The notes under the pieces are model-generated. The model did not search any database, was not told the DNA's origin, and worked only from the letters and a program-made list of their open reading frames with translations. The translations under genes were made by a program, and so were the position numbers. From DATHTC01 sp050262775 (lineage in GTDB: Bacteria; Actinomycetota; Thermoleophilia; Gaiellales; Gaiellaceae), in assembly GCA_050262775.1 (NCBI GenBank), contig JBLNEO010000145.1, positions 1 to 32,653 on the forward strand: 32,653 nucleotides of DNA, written 5' to 3'. Shown one piece after another: positions 21,703 through 28,889 of this stretch. How positions within the stretch are numbered: the stretch's first letter is position 1; each line of letters opens with the position of its first letter.

Positions 21703-23841
21703 ATGGAGAATCAGGACGAGGGGCTCGAGCTCCTCGACGAGACGGAGGCGGGCGTCCTGCCGGAGCCGCTCCCGACGCCGATCGTCCCACCGATCGCCTC
21801 GCCGGCGAGCGGCCTCTACCAGTGGTCGGCACCGGCGAAGGCCGCGAAGGCGCCGCCCATCGGGCACGTCCCGGTCGGGATCAGGCCGATCCGGCGCGAG
21901 GAGCTGCGCCTCGACGTCGACGGCCGCTACCCGCAGTTGACGGCGAGCGGCACGATCGGCGGGATCCTCGTCGCGAAGGTGCACTGGATCGCACGCCTGA
22001 AGGCCGCGGGCGCCGATCGCTGGATCGGGTCGATCTGGTACAAGGACGGCGCCGCGACGTCGTTCCCGTACACGAAGGTCGACATCACGGCGATCCGCAG
22101 CCCGTTCCCGGGCGCGCGGGCCGCGCGCGTCACCTTCAGCGGCGGCGGCGCGACGAAGCGCACGGTGGTGTACAAGTTCGCCTCGTCCGCCTTCAGGACG
22201 GTGAACTTCGAGTTCGACTGGGCCGAGGGAAAGGCCGCGACGACCGTCTACGACACGGGGTCGCATCCGAACCGGCCGGCGTCGCTGCCCGTCGAGAACC
22301 TCACGATCGGGAACGTGTACCGCCGCGCCGGGTGCCAGGTGACCACGAGCCCCGGCGGCGCGATCCCGCTCGGCAAGGCAGGCGCGGACGCGGTGTGGTC
22401 GGACCTCGAGATGCACGACGCGATGCAGGTGTACTGGTCGCGGTTCGCCAACAAGGCGCAGTGGGCGATGTGGATCTTCTTCGCCGCGTTGCACGAGTCC
22501 GGCACCGGCCTGGGCGGGATCATGTTCGACGACATCGGGCCGAACCACCGCCAGGGCACGGCGCTGTTCGTCGACTCGTTCATCGCCACGCCGCCCGCCG
22601 GCGACCCAGCGCCCGCGGCCTGGGTCGAGCGGATGCGGTTCTGGACGGCCTGCCACGAGATGGGCCACGCGTTCAACCTCGCGCACTCCTGGCAGAAGTC
22701 GCTCGGCACCGCCTGGGTGCCGCTCGCCGACGAGCCCGAGGCGCGGAGCTTCATGAACTACCCGTACCGGGTCTCCGGCGGCCAGAACGCCTTCTTCGCG
22801 AACTTCGAGTTCCGCTTCAGCGACCCCGAGCTGCTGTTCATCCGGCACGCGCCGGAGCGGTTCGTGGAGATGGGCAACGCCGCGTGGTTCGACCACCACG
22901 CGTTCGAGGAGGCGGAGACCGAGGCCGAGCCGACCCTCGCGCTCGAGCTCCGCGTCAACCGGGAGCGGGCGAGCTACGAGTTCATGGAGCCGGTCTGGGT
23001 CGAGCTCAAGCTGACGAATATCGGCGACCAGCCGCGGCTCGTCGACGGCGACGTGCTCGAGGCCGAGTCGCTGACGGTGATCCTGAAGCGCGACGGCAAG
23101 CCTGCACGCCAGCTCGTCCCGTTCCGGGAGAAGTGCCGGCAGACGGCGACGATCGCGCTCATGCCGGGCGAGTCGATCTACGGCACGGTGCTCGCGTCCG
23201 TCGGCCTCAACGGCTGGGACGTGGCGGAGCCCGGCACGCACTGGATCCAGGCGGCGGCGCACGTCGGCGAGGGGGACGTCGTGTCGGCGCCGCTGGCGAT
23301 CCGCATCGCGCCGCCGACGTCGCGGGAGGAGGAGTACCTCGCGGGCGACCTGTTCACGCAGGAGCCGGCGCGGCTGCTCGTCCTCGGCGGCAGCCGTGTC
23401 CTCGACCGCGGGAACGCGGTGCTCCAGGAGATCGTCGAGCGGCTCCCCGACCGCCGCATCGCGATCCACGCCCGGGTCGCGCTCGGCAATCCGCTGACGC
23501 TCGAGTACAAGGAGCTCATCGCCAAGGATGACGGGCTCGCGGTGAAGGTGAAGGCCGCGAAGCCGGACGAGGCGACCTCGATCGTCGCTCCGGCGCTCGT
23601 CGAGCGGGCGCAGGAGGCGGCGGACTCGTTCGGCCACATCCGCTACCGCGGCGTCGTCGAGCGGATCGCGACGCGGCTCGCGGCCGCCGGGGCGACCGAC
23701 GAGGCGGTGGGGGCGCTCGACCTGCTCGCGGACACCCTCGCCACGCGCGAGGTGCACGGCCGCCGGGTCAAGCCCGAGGTGATCGAGGCGGTGAAGGAGA
23801 AGCGGGACGAGCTGCGCGCGGGCGCGGCCGCTCCGGCCTAG
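21703..23841 (+). CDS. Metzincin-like zinc metalloprotease, non-secreted, unknown family
   Basis: A 712-aa protein with no signal peptide, starting at ATG 21703 behind AGGAGGAG (21692-21699). Residues 318-328 are HEMGHAFNLAH, a full HExxHxxxxxH zinc site with ligands His318, His322, His328 and catalytic Glu319. A probable Met-turn, SFMNYPY with Met351, follows 23 residues later, which is the metzincin layout. Residues about 60-300 are an uncharacterised beta-rich region preceding the site. About 400-540 looks like an Ig-type sandwich (EFMEPVWVELKLTNIGDQ, then TVILKRDGKPA, then PGTHWIQAAAHVG). The last 150 residues are helical. Metzincins are usually exported; this one appears to stay in the cytoplasm or leave by another route. 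Substrate unknown. Confidence 0.8.
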   Translation: MENQDEGLELLDETEAGVLPEPLPTPIVPPIASPASGLYQWSAPAKAAKAPPIGHVPVGIRPIRREELRLDVDGRYPQLTASGTIGGILVAKVHWIARLKAAGADRWIGSIWYKDGAATSFPYTKVDITAIRSPFPGARAARVTFSGGGATKRTVVYKFASSAFRTVNFEFDWAEGKAATTVYDTGSHPNRPASLPVENLTIGNVYRRAGCQVTTSPGGAIPLGKAGADAVWSDLEMHDAMQVYWSRFANKAQWAMWIFFAALHESGTGLGGIMFDDIGPNHRQGTALFVDSFIATPPAGDPAPAAWVERMRFWTACHEMGHAFNLAHSWQKSLGTAWVPLADEPEARSFMNYPYRVSGGQNAFFANFEFRFSDPELLFIRHAPERFVEMGNAAWFDHHAFEEAETEAEPTLALELRVNRERASYEFMEPVWVELKLTNIGDQPRLVDGDVLEAESLTVILKRDGKPARQLVPFREKCRQTATIALMPGESIYGTVLASVGLNGWDVAEPGTHWIQAAAHVGEGDVVSAPLAIRIAPPTSREEEYLAGDLFTQEPARLLVLGGSRVLDRGNAVLQEIVERLPDRRIAIHARVALGNPLTLEYKELIAKDDGLAVKVKAAKPDEATSIVAPALVERAQEAADSFGHIRYRGVVERIATRLAAAGATDEAVGALDLLADTLATREVHGRRVKPEVIEAVKEKRDELRAGAAAPA

Positions 23842-23853
23842 GGGTCAGGAGGA

Positions 23854-23881
23854 GGCGGCCCCGGCGCCTGCCGGGGCCGCC
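23854..23881. terminator. Bidirectional hairpin terminator
   Basis: A perfect 12-bp stem (GGCGGCCCCGGC and its complement) with loop GCCT, between the protease stop at 23841 and the stop of the convergent zinc-ribbon gene at 23883. No T-tract on either side. Confidence 0.75.
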
Positions 23882-23882
23882 C

Positions 23883-24044
23883 CTAGCGCTGGTCGGAGAG
23901 CCAGCGCTCGAAGTCGGCCCAGCCGCACAGGTGTCGCTCGAGCTCCTCCAGACCCCGCCGCGTCTCGACGCGGAGGTCGATCGCGCAGGCGGGGCAGAGC
24001 TCGCTGGCTCCGCGTGGCGTCTGAAGTCGGCAGTGCGTGCACAT
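23883..24044 (-). CDS. Small zinc-ribbon-like protein
   Basis: A 53-aa protein with two CxxC knuckles, Cys2/Cys5 (MCTHCRLQ) and Cys17/Cys20 (ELCPACAIDL), followed by a short helical tail ending GWADFERWLSDQR. It would bind one zinc. Function unknown; proteins of this size often act as partners in protein or nucleic-acid complexes. ATG 24044 is chosen because the nine codons before it, back to ATG 24071, have A/T at several third positions, unlike the genes here. A TACCTT hexamer (24080-24075 on this strand) could be its -10. It shares a terminator with the protease. Confidence 0.6.
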   Translation of the reverse strand: MCTHCRLQTPRGASELCPACAIDLRVETRRGLEELERHLCGWADFERWLSDQR

Positions 24045-24144
24045 GTGTCCGCAAGAACGGCTGGGCCGCATCAAAAGGTACGGGTGGGTCCCGCGCGCGC
24101 ATCCCCCGGATGTGCGGTATGGCCGGTGCGGGCGAGACGCGGGG

Positions 24145-24696
24145 CTAGCGCGGCAGGCCGCGGTAGGACAGGTGCACCGGCCGCGCGCCCGCGGGACGCT
24201 CCTCGGGCGGCCGGCGGTACTCGTCCATCATCGCGAGGAACCGGTGCGAGAGGTCGTCGAGCTCCTCGGCCGTCATGTGCACCGTCCAGTTGCCGATGAA
24301 CGCCGTCTCGCCCCAGCGCCCCGGCAGCGTCTCCTCGTCGCGGAGGAACGACGCCAGCGCCTTCTCGTCGCGCTCGAGCAGCACGGCCCGGACGCGCTGG
24401 CCCGCGGCCCGCTCCTCGGGCGTGCCGGTCGTCGGCGCGAGCATGAGCCGCTCGGGACGTCGCCACCAGCGGTCGCGCGCGTTGCCGAGGTCGGCCTCCT
24501 CCACGACGAGCTCCGCCTTCGCGAGCGCGCGGAGGTGGTAGCTCGTCGCGCCGCTCGACTCCCCGAGGCGCTCCGCGAGACGCGACGCCGTCGACGGGCC
24601 CTCGGCGAGGAGCTCGAGCAGCCGCAGGCGCAGCGGGTGCGCCATCGCGCGCACCTGCGCGAGCGACATCGTCCGGGGTGTGGTCGCGGCCTCCAT
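24145..24696 (-). CDS. ArsR-like winged helix-turn-helix regulator
   Basis: A 183-aa regulator. Residues about 10-75 form the winged helix: MAHPLRLRLLELLAEGPSTA, then SRLAERLGESSGATSYHLRAL as the recognition helix, then the wing. No CxC or similar metal-sensing cysteines are present, so it is not a classical ArsR metal sensor. The C-terminal half is mostly helical and of the type seen in HTH_20 regulators beside transporter genes. ATG 24696 directly abuts a 26-bp palindrome (24699-24724), so autorepression and control of the divergent side are likely. A longer frame starting upstream would translate the palindrome and is rejected. No clear Shine-Dalgarno. Confidence 0.85.
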   Translation of the reverse strand: MEAATTPRTMSLAQVRAMAHPLRLRLLELLAEGPSTASRLAERLGESSGATSYHLRALAKAELVVEEADLGNARDRWWRRPERLMLAPTTGTPEERAAGQRVRAVLLERDEKALASFLRDEETLPGRWGETAFIGNWTVHMTAEELDDLSHRFLAMMDEYRRPPEERPAGARPVHLSYRGLPR

Positions 24697-24698
24697 CA

Positions 24699-24724
24699 CA
24701 AAGGATCTTTGCAAATGTCCTTTG
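24699..24724. promoter_or_regulatory. Palindromic operator between the ArsR-like gene and the divergent promoter
   Basis: CAAAGGA (24699-24705) and TCCTTTG (24718-24724) flank TTTGCAAA (24708-24715) on a single symmetry axis at 24711.5; 22 of 26 positions are symmetric. It can also be read as two adjacent CAAAG-N3-CTTTG and CAAA-N5-TTTG sites. It is AT-rich in a very GC-rich setting and covers the -35 of the rightward promoter. Confidence 0.75.
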
Positions 24725-24737
24725 GAAACGCTAGCAT
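24709..24737 (+). promoter_or_regulatory. Rightward promoter under the ArsR-like operator
   Basis: TTGCAA (24709-24714), 17 bases, TAGCAT (24732-24737). Transcription would start close to the ATG of the 12-codon frame at 24746, with the operator on top of the -35. Confidence 0.55.
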
Positions 24738-24745
24738 CGTGGCCC

Positions 24746-24784
24746 ATGCGCCGTCGCCGCCTGTTCGCGCTCATCGCCCTCTAG
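24746..24784 (+). other. 12-codon frame, leader peptide or remnant of a lost gene
   Basis: ATG 24746 follows the TAGCAT -10 by 8 bases and encodes MRRRRLFALIAL, then TAG. The peptide looks like the opening of a membrane or exported protein. Since ArsR-like regulators of this kind often sit opposite a transporter, it could be the surviving start of a deleted transporter, or a real leader peptide. The next gene begins 27 bases later with its own -10. Confidence 0.3.
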
Positions 24785-24799
24785 CCCGCGCGCCACGCG

Positions 24800-24805
24800 T
24801 ACCCT
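24800..24805 (+). promoter_or_regulatory. -10 (TACCCT) of the lipoprotein hydrolase gene
   Basis: TACCCT, then 6 bases, then GTG 24812, with no Shine-Dalgarno. No good -35 is visible, so it may be weak or secondary to the promoter at 24709. Confidence 0.35.
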
Positions 24806-24811
24806 GCGGGC

Positions 24812-25768
24812 GTGCGCCGCATCCTCCTGCTCGCCGCTGCGCTCGTCCTCGCCGTCGCCGGCTGCGGCGGAGGCGACGAGGCCGCCGACACGTCGTCCAC
24901 GCCGGCGGCGACGGCGACGACGGCCGCGACCGACGACGTCTTCGCCTACGACGCCGCCGCGCCGCTGCGCTACCGCGACCTCGGCCGCGTGAACGAGCAG
25001 TCGAAGCTCCAGGTCCGGAACGTCGTGTTCGCGGGCGCGCAGGACAAGGCGGTGCAGGGATTCCTCGTCCTCCCGCCCGGCAAGGGGCCGTTCCCCGCCG
25101 TGATCTACCTCCACGGCTCGGGCGGCGACCGCGTCGAGCTGCTCGGCCTCGGCGCCTGGCTCGCGGCGCGGGGTGCGGTCGCCCTGACGATCGACTCGCC
25201 CTTCGTCTCGGCCCAGTCGCGGGGCACGGGGATGGAGGCGCTGCGCACCGAGCACGACCTCGCGGTTCGCAGCATCGTCGACACGCGGCGGGCCGTCGAC
25301 ATGCTCCAGGCGCTGCCGCAGGTGGACGACGACCGCATCGGGCTCGTCGGTTTCAGCGCAGGCGCGCGCACGGCCGCGGTGCTCGCCGGAGTCGAGCACC
25401 GGATCTCGTCGTACGTCCTCTGGTCGGGCGGATCGGAGCCCGTCACCGCCTACACCGACCGCCTCCCGACCGACCTGCGCCTCGAGGCGGGGCAGCTCCT
25501 CACGGACGTCGACCCGCTGCGGTGGATCAAGGGGTCGACCTCGGCGCTCCTCTTCCAGGACGGCCGGAAGGACGAGGTCGTTCCGCGGGCGGCGCTCGTC
25601 CGGCTCGCCCGGGCGGCGCCCGAGCCGAAGGAGCTGCGCTGGTACCCCGCGGGCCACCAGCTCGACGCGAAGGCCTACCGCGACCAGCTCGACTGGCTCA
25701 CGGAGCGGCTGCAGATCACGGGGCCGCCCGTGCCGGGCGCCGACACCGGCCCGCCGACCGGCGGCTAG
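24812..25768 (+). CDS. Lipoprotein alpha/beta hydrolase (dienelactone-hydrolase-like)
   Basis: A 318-aa membrane-anchored hydrolase facing outward. The signal peptide ends in the lipobox LAVAGC with Cys18, followed by an Ala/Thr/Ser-rich tether to about residue 41. The hydrolase core shows the oxyanion strand AVIYLHGSGG near residue 96, the nucleophile elbow VGFSAGA with Ser182, an Asp in FQDGRKDEVVP and a His in YPAGHQLD. The DLH/prolyl-oligopeptidase-like branch cleaves esters, lactones or peptides; the substrate is unknown. The GTG is leaderless by appearance. Its TAG lies in CTAG, which on the other strand is the stop of the convergent dehydrogenase. Supplying hydroxy acids from lactones or esters to that neighbouring pathway is an attractive guess only. 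Confidence 0.88.
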   Translation: MRRILLLAAALVLAVAGCGGGDEAADTSSTPAATATTAATDDVFAYDAAAPLRYRDLGRVNEQSKLQVRNVVFAGAQDKAVQGFLVLPPGKGPFPAVIYLHGSGGDRVELLGLGAWLAARGAVALTIDSPFVSAQSRGTGMEALRTEHDLAVRSIVDTRRAVDMLQALPQVDDDRIGLVGFSAGARTAAVLAGVEHRISSYVLWSGGSEPVTAYTDRLPTDLRLEAGQLLTDVDPLRWIKGSTSALLFQDGRKDEVVPRAALVRLARAAPEPKELRWYPAGHQLDAKAYRDQLDWLTERLQITGPPVPGADTGPPTGG

Positions 25769-26964
25769 GAGAAGCGCCAGGGGTCGCCGGCGGCGAACGA
25801 GTTGAGGATCCGCCGTGCGACCACCATCCGGTGCACCTCGTCGGGGCCGTCGTAGATCCGCGCGCCGCGCGACATCGCGAGCATCGCGGCGAGCGGCGTC
25901 TCGTCGGTGAGCCCGCGCGCGCCGTGCACCTGCACGGCGCGGTCGATCACGTCGTGGAGGACGCGCGCCGCGTAGAACTTGATCAGCGAGATCTCGACGC
26001 GCGCCTCGTCGCCGTCGTCGATCTTCCGCGCCGCGTCCATCGTCATCAAGCGGCACGCCTGGATCTCGGCGGCCGAGTCGGCGATCCAGTTCTGCACCGT
26101 CTGCTTGTCGGCGAGGCGCGAGCCGAACGCCTCGCGGCGGAGCGCGTACTCGCACATCAGCTCGAACGCTCGCTGCATCTGCCCGAGCCAGCGCATCACG
26201 TGGTGGATCCGACCTGGCCCGAGTCGCTTCTGCGCGATCCGGAAGCCGTCGCCGGGCTCGCCGAGCGTGTGGTCGAGCGGGACGCGGACGCCCGTGTAGC
26301 GCACCTCGCAGTGCGTCGACCAGCCGCGGCCCGTGTGGCCCATGGTGGGCACGGCGCGGACGACCTCCACGCCGGGCGTGTCCGCGGGGACGAGGATCTG
26401 CGTCGCGCGCCGGTGCGCCGGCGCGTCGGGGTCGGTGACCGCCATCACGATCCCGAAGGCCGCGCCCTCGGCACCCGACGAGAACCACTTGTGGCCGTCG
26501 ATCACCCACTCGTCGCCGTCGCGGACCGCGCGCGTCCGGAGCGTCGTGGGGTCGGACCCCGCCACCTCGGGCTCCGTCATCGAGAAGAACGAGCGCACCT
26601 CGCCGGCGACGAGCGGCCGGAGGAAGCGCCGCTGCTGCTCGTCGGTCCCGAACAGCCAGAGGATCTCGGCGTTGCCGGCGTCGGGCGCCTGGCAGCCGAA
26701 GACGAGCTGCGCGTACGTCGAGCGGCCGATCTCCTCGTTCAGCTGCGCGTACGCGAGGAACCCCTCGCCGGTGCCGCCCGCCTCCGGCGGCAGGTGCGGC
26801 GCCCAGAGACCCTCCTCCTTCGCCTTCGCGCGGAGCGCCTCGACGAGGGCCAGCGCAGCATCGTCCTCGCGCGCGATCGCCGCCTCGTTCGGGTACACGT
26901 GCTCCTGCATGAAGCGCCGGTAGGCGGCGCGGCGAGCCGTCGGCTCGAGAACCGTGTCCGTCAC
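25765..26964 (-). CDS. ACAD10/11-type acyl-CoA dehydrogenase (LvaC-like)
   Basis: A 399-aa flavin dehydrogenase. FFSMTEPEVAGSDPTTL is the FAD/substrate block and IDGHKWFSSGAEGAAFGIVM the beta-domain. RLGPGRIHHVMRWLGQMQRA, WIADSAAEIQACRLMT and IYDGPDEVHRMVVARRIL match human ACAD11 (RLGPGRIHHCMR, ADGPDEVH) far better than ordinary fatty-acid dehydrogenases. ACAD10/11 and Pseudomonas LvaC act on 4-phosphoacyl-CoAs: they remove the phosphate and move the function toward a 2-enoyl-CoA. The kinase and DUF6285 genes of that pathway lie in the divergent operon. GTG 26964 is 18 bases from the opposite gene. That spacing leaves no room for a Shine-Dalgarno, and no good -10 is visible on this strand. 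Confidence 0.9.
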   Translation of the reverse strand: MTDTVLEPTARRAAYRRFMQEHVYPNEAAIAREDDAALALVEALRAKAKEEGLWAPHLPPEAGGTGEGFLAYAQLNEEIGRSTYAQLVFGCQAPDAGNAEILWLFGTDEQQRRFLRPLVAGEVRSFFSMTEPEVAGSDPTTLRTRAVRDGDEWVIDGHKWFSSGAEGAAFGIVMAVTDPDAPAHRRATQILVPADTPGVEVVRAVPTMGHTGRGWSTHCEVRYTGVRVPLDHTLGEPGDGFRIAQKRLGPGRIHHVMRWLGQMQRAFELMCEYALRREAFGSRLADKQTVQNWIADSAAEIQACRLMTMDAARKIDDGDEARVEISLIKFYAARVLHDVIDRAVQVHGARGLTDETPLAAMLAMSRGARIYDGPDEVHRMVVARRILNSFAAGDPWRFS

Positions 26965-26969
26965 CCGGT

Positions 26970-26975
26970 TAGCAT
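26970..26975 (+). promoter_or_regulatory. -10 (TAGCAT) of the F420-type enzyme operon
   Basis: TAGCAT, 7 bases, ATG 26983, no Shine-Dalgarno: a leaderless arrangement within the 18-bp divergent gap. A possible -35 (TCGAGA, 26945-26950, spacer 19) lies inside the start of the opposite gene. Confidence 0.5.
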
Positions 26976-26982
26976 CGCATGC

Positions 26983-27984
26983 ATGCGCCTCGGCTTCTAC
27001 CTCGGCTACGCGCCGCCGGGCACCAACCCGCTCGAGCTGATCGCGCTCGCACAGGAGGCCGAGCGGCTCGGCTACGACTCCGCGTGGGCGGCCGAGGCCT
27101 GGGGCACGGACGCCGTCAGCGTGCTCGCGTGGCTCGGGGCGAGCACGTCGACGATCAAGCTCGGCTCGGCGATCCTGCAGATGCCGGCGCGGACGCCCGC
27201 GATGACGGCGATGACGGCCGCGACGCTCGACCTGCTCTCGGGCGGCCGGCTCCTCCTCGGCCTCGGCCCGTCGGGGCCCCAGGTCGTCGAGGGCTGGCAC
27301 GGCCAGCCCTGGGGGAAGCCGCTCGCGCGGACGCGCGAGTACGTGGAGATCGTGCGCGCGGCGCTCGCGCGGCAGGTCGTCGAGCACCACGGCGAGCACT
27401 ACTCGATCCCGTACGAGGGTCCGGGGGCCACGGGCCTCGGCAAGCCGCTCAAGCTGATGGCGCGCCCCCTCCGCGCGGATGTCCCGATCTACCTCGCGGC
27501 GATGGGCCCGAAGGCGGTCGCGCTCGCCGAGGAGATCGCGGACGGCTGGCTGCCGCTCTTCTTCGTCCCGGAGCGCGCGCGTGACGTCTTCGGCGAGCTC
27601 CGCGGCGAGCCGTTCGACATCGCGCCGAGCGTCCCGGTGGTGCTGCTCGACGACGTCGAGGCCGCCCGCGACGCGCTGAAGCCCTACTACGCGCTCTACA
27701 TCGGCGGCATGGGCTCCCGCGGCAAGAACTTCTACAACGAGCTGTTCCGGCGCTACGGGTACGAGCACGAGGCGGACGAGATCCAGACGGCGTACCTCGA
27801 CGGGCGGCAGCGCGACGCCGCGGCTCTCGTCCCGGACGCGTTCGTCGACGAGGCGGCGCTCGTCGGCCCGAAGGAGCGGATCGCCGAGCGGCTCGAGGCC
27901 TACCGCGGCTCGGGCGCGACCACGCTCCTGCTCTCGACGCGCCAGCCCGAGGCCCTGCGCGCGGTCGCCGAGCTCGTCCTGTGA
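26983..27984 (+). CDS. LLM-class (F420-type) flavin/deazaflavin oxidoreductase
   Basis: A 333-aa luciferase-like TIM-barrel protein. It opens MRLGFYLGYAPP, with ERLGYDSAWAAEAWGTDAVS, then IKLGSAILQMPARTPAMTAM, and the cofactor-pocket stretch GRLLLGLGPSGPQVVEGWHG, all characteristic of F420-dependent members. Such enzymes oxidise alcohols or reduce enones and ketones with F420. The physical substrate is unknown. It heads an operon with an acyl-CoA kinase, so oxidation of a hydroxyacyl-CoA or reduction of a ketoacyl-CoA (the job of LvaD in Pseudomonas) is a reasonable guess. ATG 26983 is preferred over the out-of-frame ATG 26979. Its stop overlaps the kinase start in GTGA. Confidence 0.9.
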   Translation: MRLGFYLGYAPPGTNPLELIALAQEAERLGYDSAWAAEAWGTDAVSVLAWLGASTSTIKLGSAILQMPARTPAMTAMTAATLDLLSGGRLLLGLGPSGPQVVEGWHGQPWGKPLARTREYVEIVRAALARQVVEHHGEHYSIPYEGPGATGLGKPLKLMARPLRADVPIYLAAMGPKAVALAEEIADGWLPLFFVPERARDVFGELRGEPFDIAPSVPVVLLDDVEAARDALKPYYALYIGGMGSRGKNFYNELFRRYGYEHEADEIQTAYLDGRQRDAAALVPDAFVDEAALVGPKERIAERLEAYRGSGATTLLLSTRQPEALRAVAELVL

Positions 27985-28889
27985 GGGAGGCGCTCGAGGC
28001 GGCGCTCGGGCCCGTCGAGGCGCTCCGCCAGCTCCCGGGCGGGGCGTCGAAAGAGGCCTGGGCCGTTCGCGTGGGCGGTCGCGACGTGATCGTCCGCCGC
28101 GCGGGCGTCGGGGTCATCCACGCCGGCACGCTGACGCTCGAGCAGGAGTTCCGGGTGCTCCAGGCGATGCACGCCGCCGGCGTTCGCGTGCCCGAGCCGG
28201 TCGCCTACCTCGGCGAGATCGACGGGCGCGAGGCGTTCGCGATGGCGCGGGTCGAGGGGGAGACGATCGGCCGGCGCATCGTCCGGGGCGAGCACCCCGG
28301 GCTCCCGGCCGCGCTCGGCGAGGAGCTCGCGCGGATCCACGCCGTGCCGCCGCTCCCCTTCCTCGAGGGCGGCGACGTGATCGCGCGCTTCCTCGTCGAG
28401 CTCGACTCCGTCGAGGAGCCGCATCCGGCGATCGAGTACGGGCTGCAGTGGCTCCGCGGCCGGCTCGCGGACTCGGGCGACCGCGTGTTCCTGCACGGCG
28501 ACTGGCGCGTGGGGAACCTCGTCGTCGGCGAGGACGGGCTCGTGTCGGTGCTCGACTGGGAGTTCGCGCACGTGGGCGATCCGCTCGACGACCTCGCGTG
28601 GCCGCTCGTGCGCGCGTGGCGCTTCGGCCGCGACGAGCGCCGCCTCGGCGGGATCGGAGACGTCGAGCCGTACCTCGACGCGTACGCGCGCGCGTCGGGG
28701 CGTGAGGTCGCCGTCGACGACCTCTACGCGTGGGAGGTGCTCGGCAACGTGAAGTGGGCGACGGGGTGCCTCACCCAGGCGCGGCGGCACCTCCGCGGCC
28801 AGGACCGCAGCGTCGAGTACGCGGTGCTCGGGCGGATGGCCGCCGAGATGGAGTACGAGCTCCTCGACCTGATCGAGCGCGCGGCGTGA
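27981..28889 (+). CDS. APH-fold phosphotransferase, LvaA/ACAD10-kinase-like
   Basis: A 302-aa kinase of the aminoglycoside-phosphotransferase fold. The N-lobe glycine loop is LPGGASKEAWAVRV (18-31), the catalytic loop HGDWRVGN has Asp174 and Asn179 (172-179), and the metal-binding DWE motif has Asp192, followed by HVGDPLDDLAWPL. The HVGDPLxDLA tail is typical of the acyl-CoA dehydrogenase-linked branch found fused in ACAD10/11 and free as LvaA, rather than of antibiotic-resistance enzymes. LvaA phosphorylates the 4-hydroxyl of 4-hydroxyacyl-CoA. Start GTG 27981 overlaps the upstream TGA; the next gene, DUF6285, overlaps its stop. Resistance function is unlikely given the neighbours. Confidence 0.9.
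   Translation: MREALEAALGPVEALRQLPGGASKEAWAVRVGGRDVIVRRAGVGVIHAGTLTLEQEFRVLQAMHAAGVRVPEPVAYLGEIDGREAFAMARVEGETIGRRIVRGEHPGLPAALGEELARIHAVPPLPFLEGGDVIARFLVELDSVEEPHPAIEYGLQWLRGRLADSGDRVFLHGDWRVGNLVVGEDGLVSVLDWEFAHVGDPLDDLAWPLVRAWRFGRDERRLGGIGDVEPYLDAYARASGREVAVDDLYAWEVLGNVKWATGCLTQARRHLRGQDRSVEYAVLGRMAAEMEYELLDLIERAA

Noticed and set aside
24145..24696. Arsenic or metal-sensing ArsR repressor
   Set aside because: No paired cysteines of a metal site are present, and no arsenic or metal resistance genes adjoin it.
24697..24774. Longer N-terminus for the ArsR-like regulator
   Set aside because: The added codons would translate the palindromic operator and the opposite promoter; homology begins after ATG 24696.
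24037..26982. Long upstream extension of the F420-type enzyme frame
   Set aside because: It reads antisense through the ArsR-like and ACAD genes, with low-complexity Arg-rich sequence. The enzyme's own start at 26983 has a -10 box and the family N-terminus.
26976..26988. GCATGCATGC repeat as an operator or recombination site
   Set aside because: It is too short and arises from two overlapping ATG-containing words at the start codon; no partner site is seen.
27981..28889. Aminoglycoside resistance kinase
   Set aside because: The fold is APH-like, but the HVGDPLDDLA tail and the DUF6285 and ACAD neighbours place it with acyl-CoA-linked kinases.
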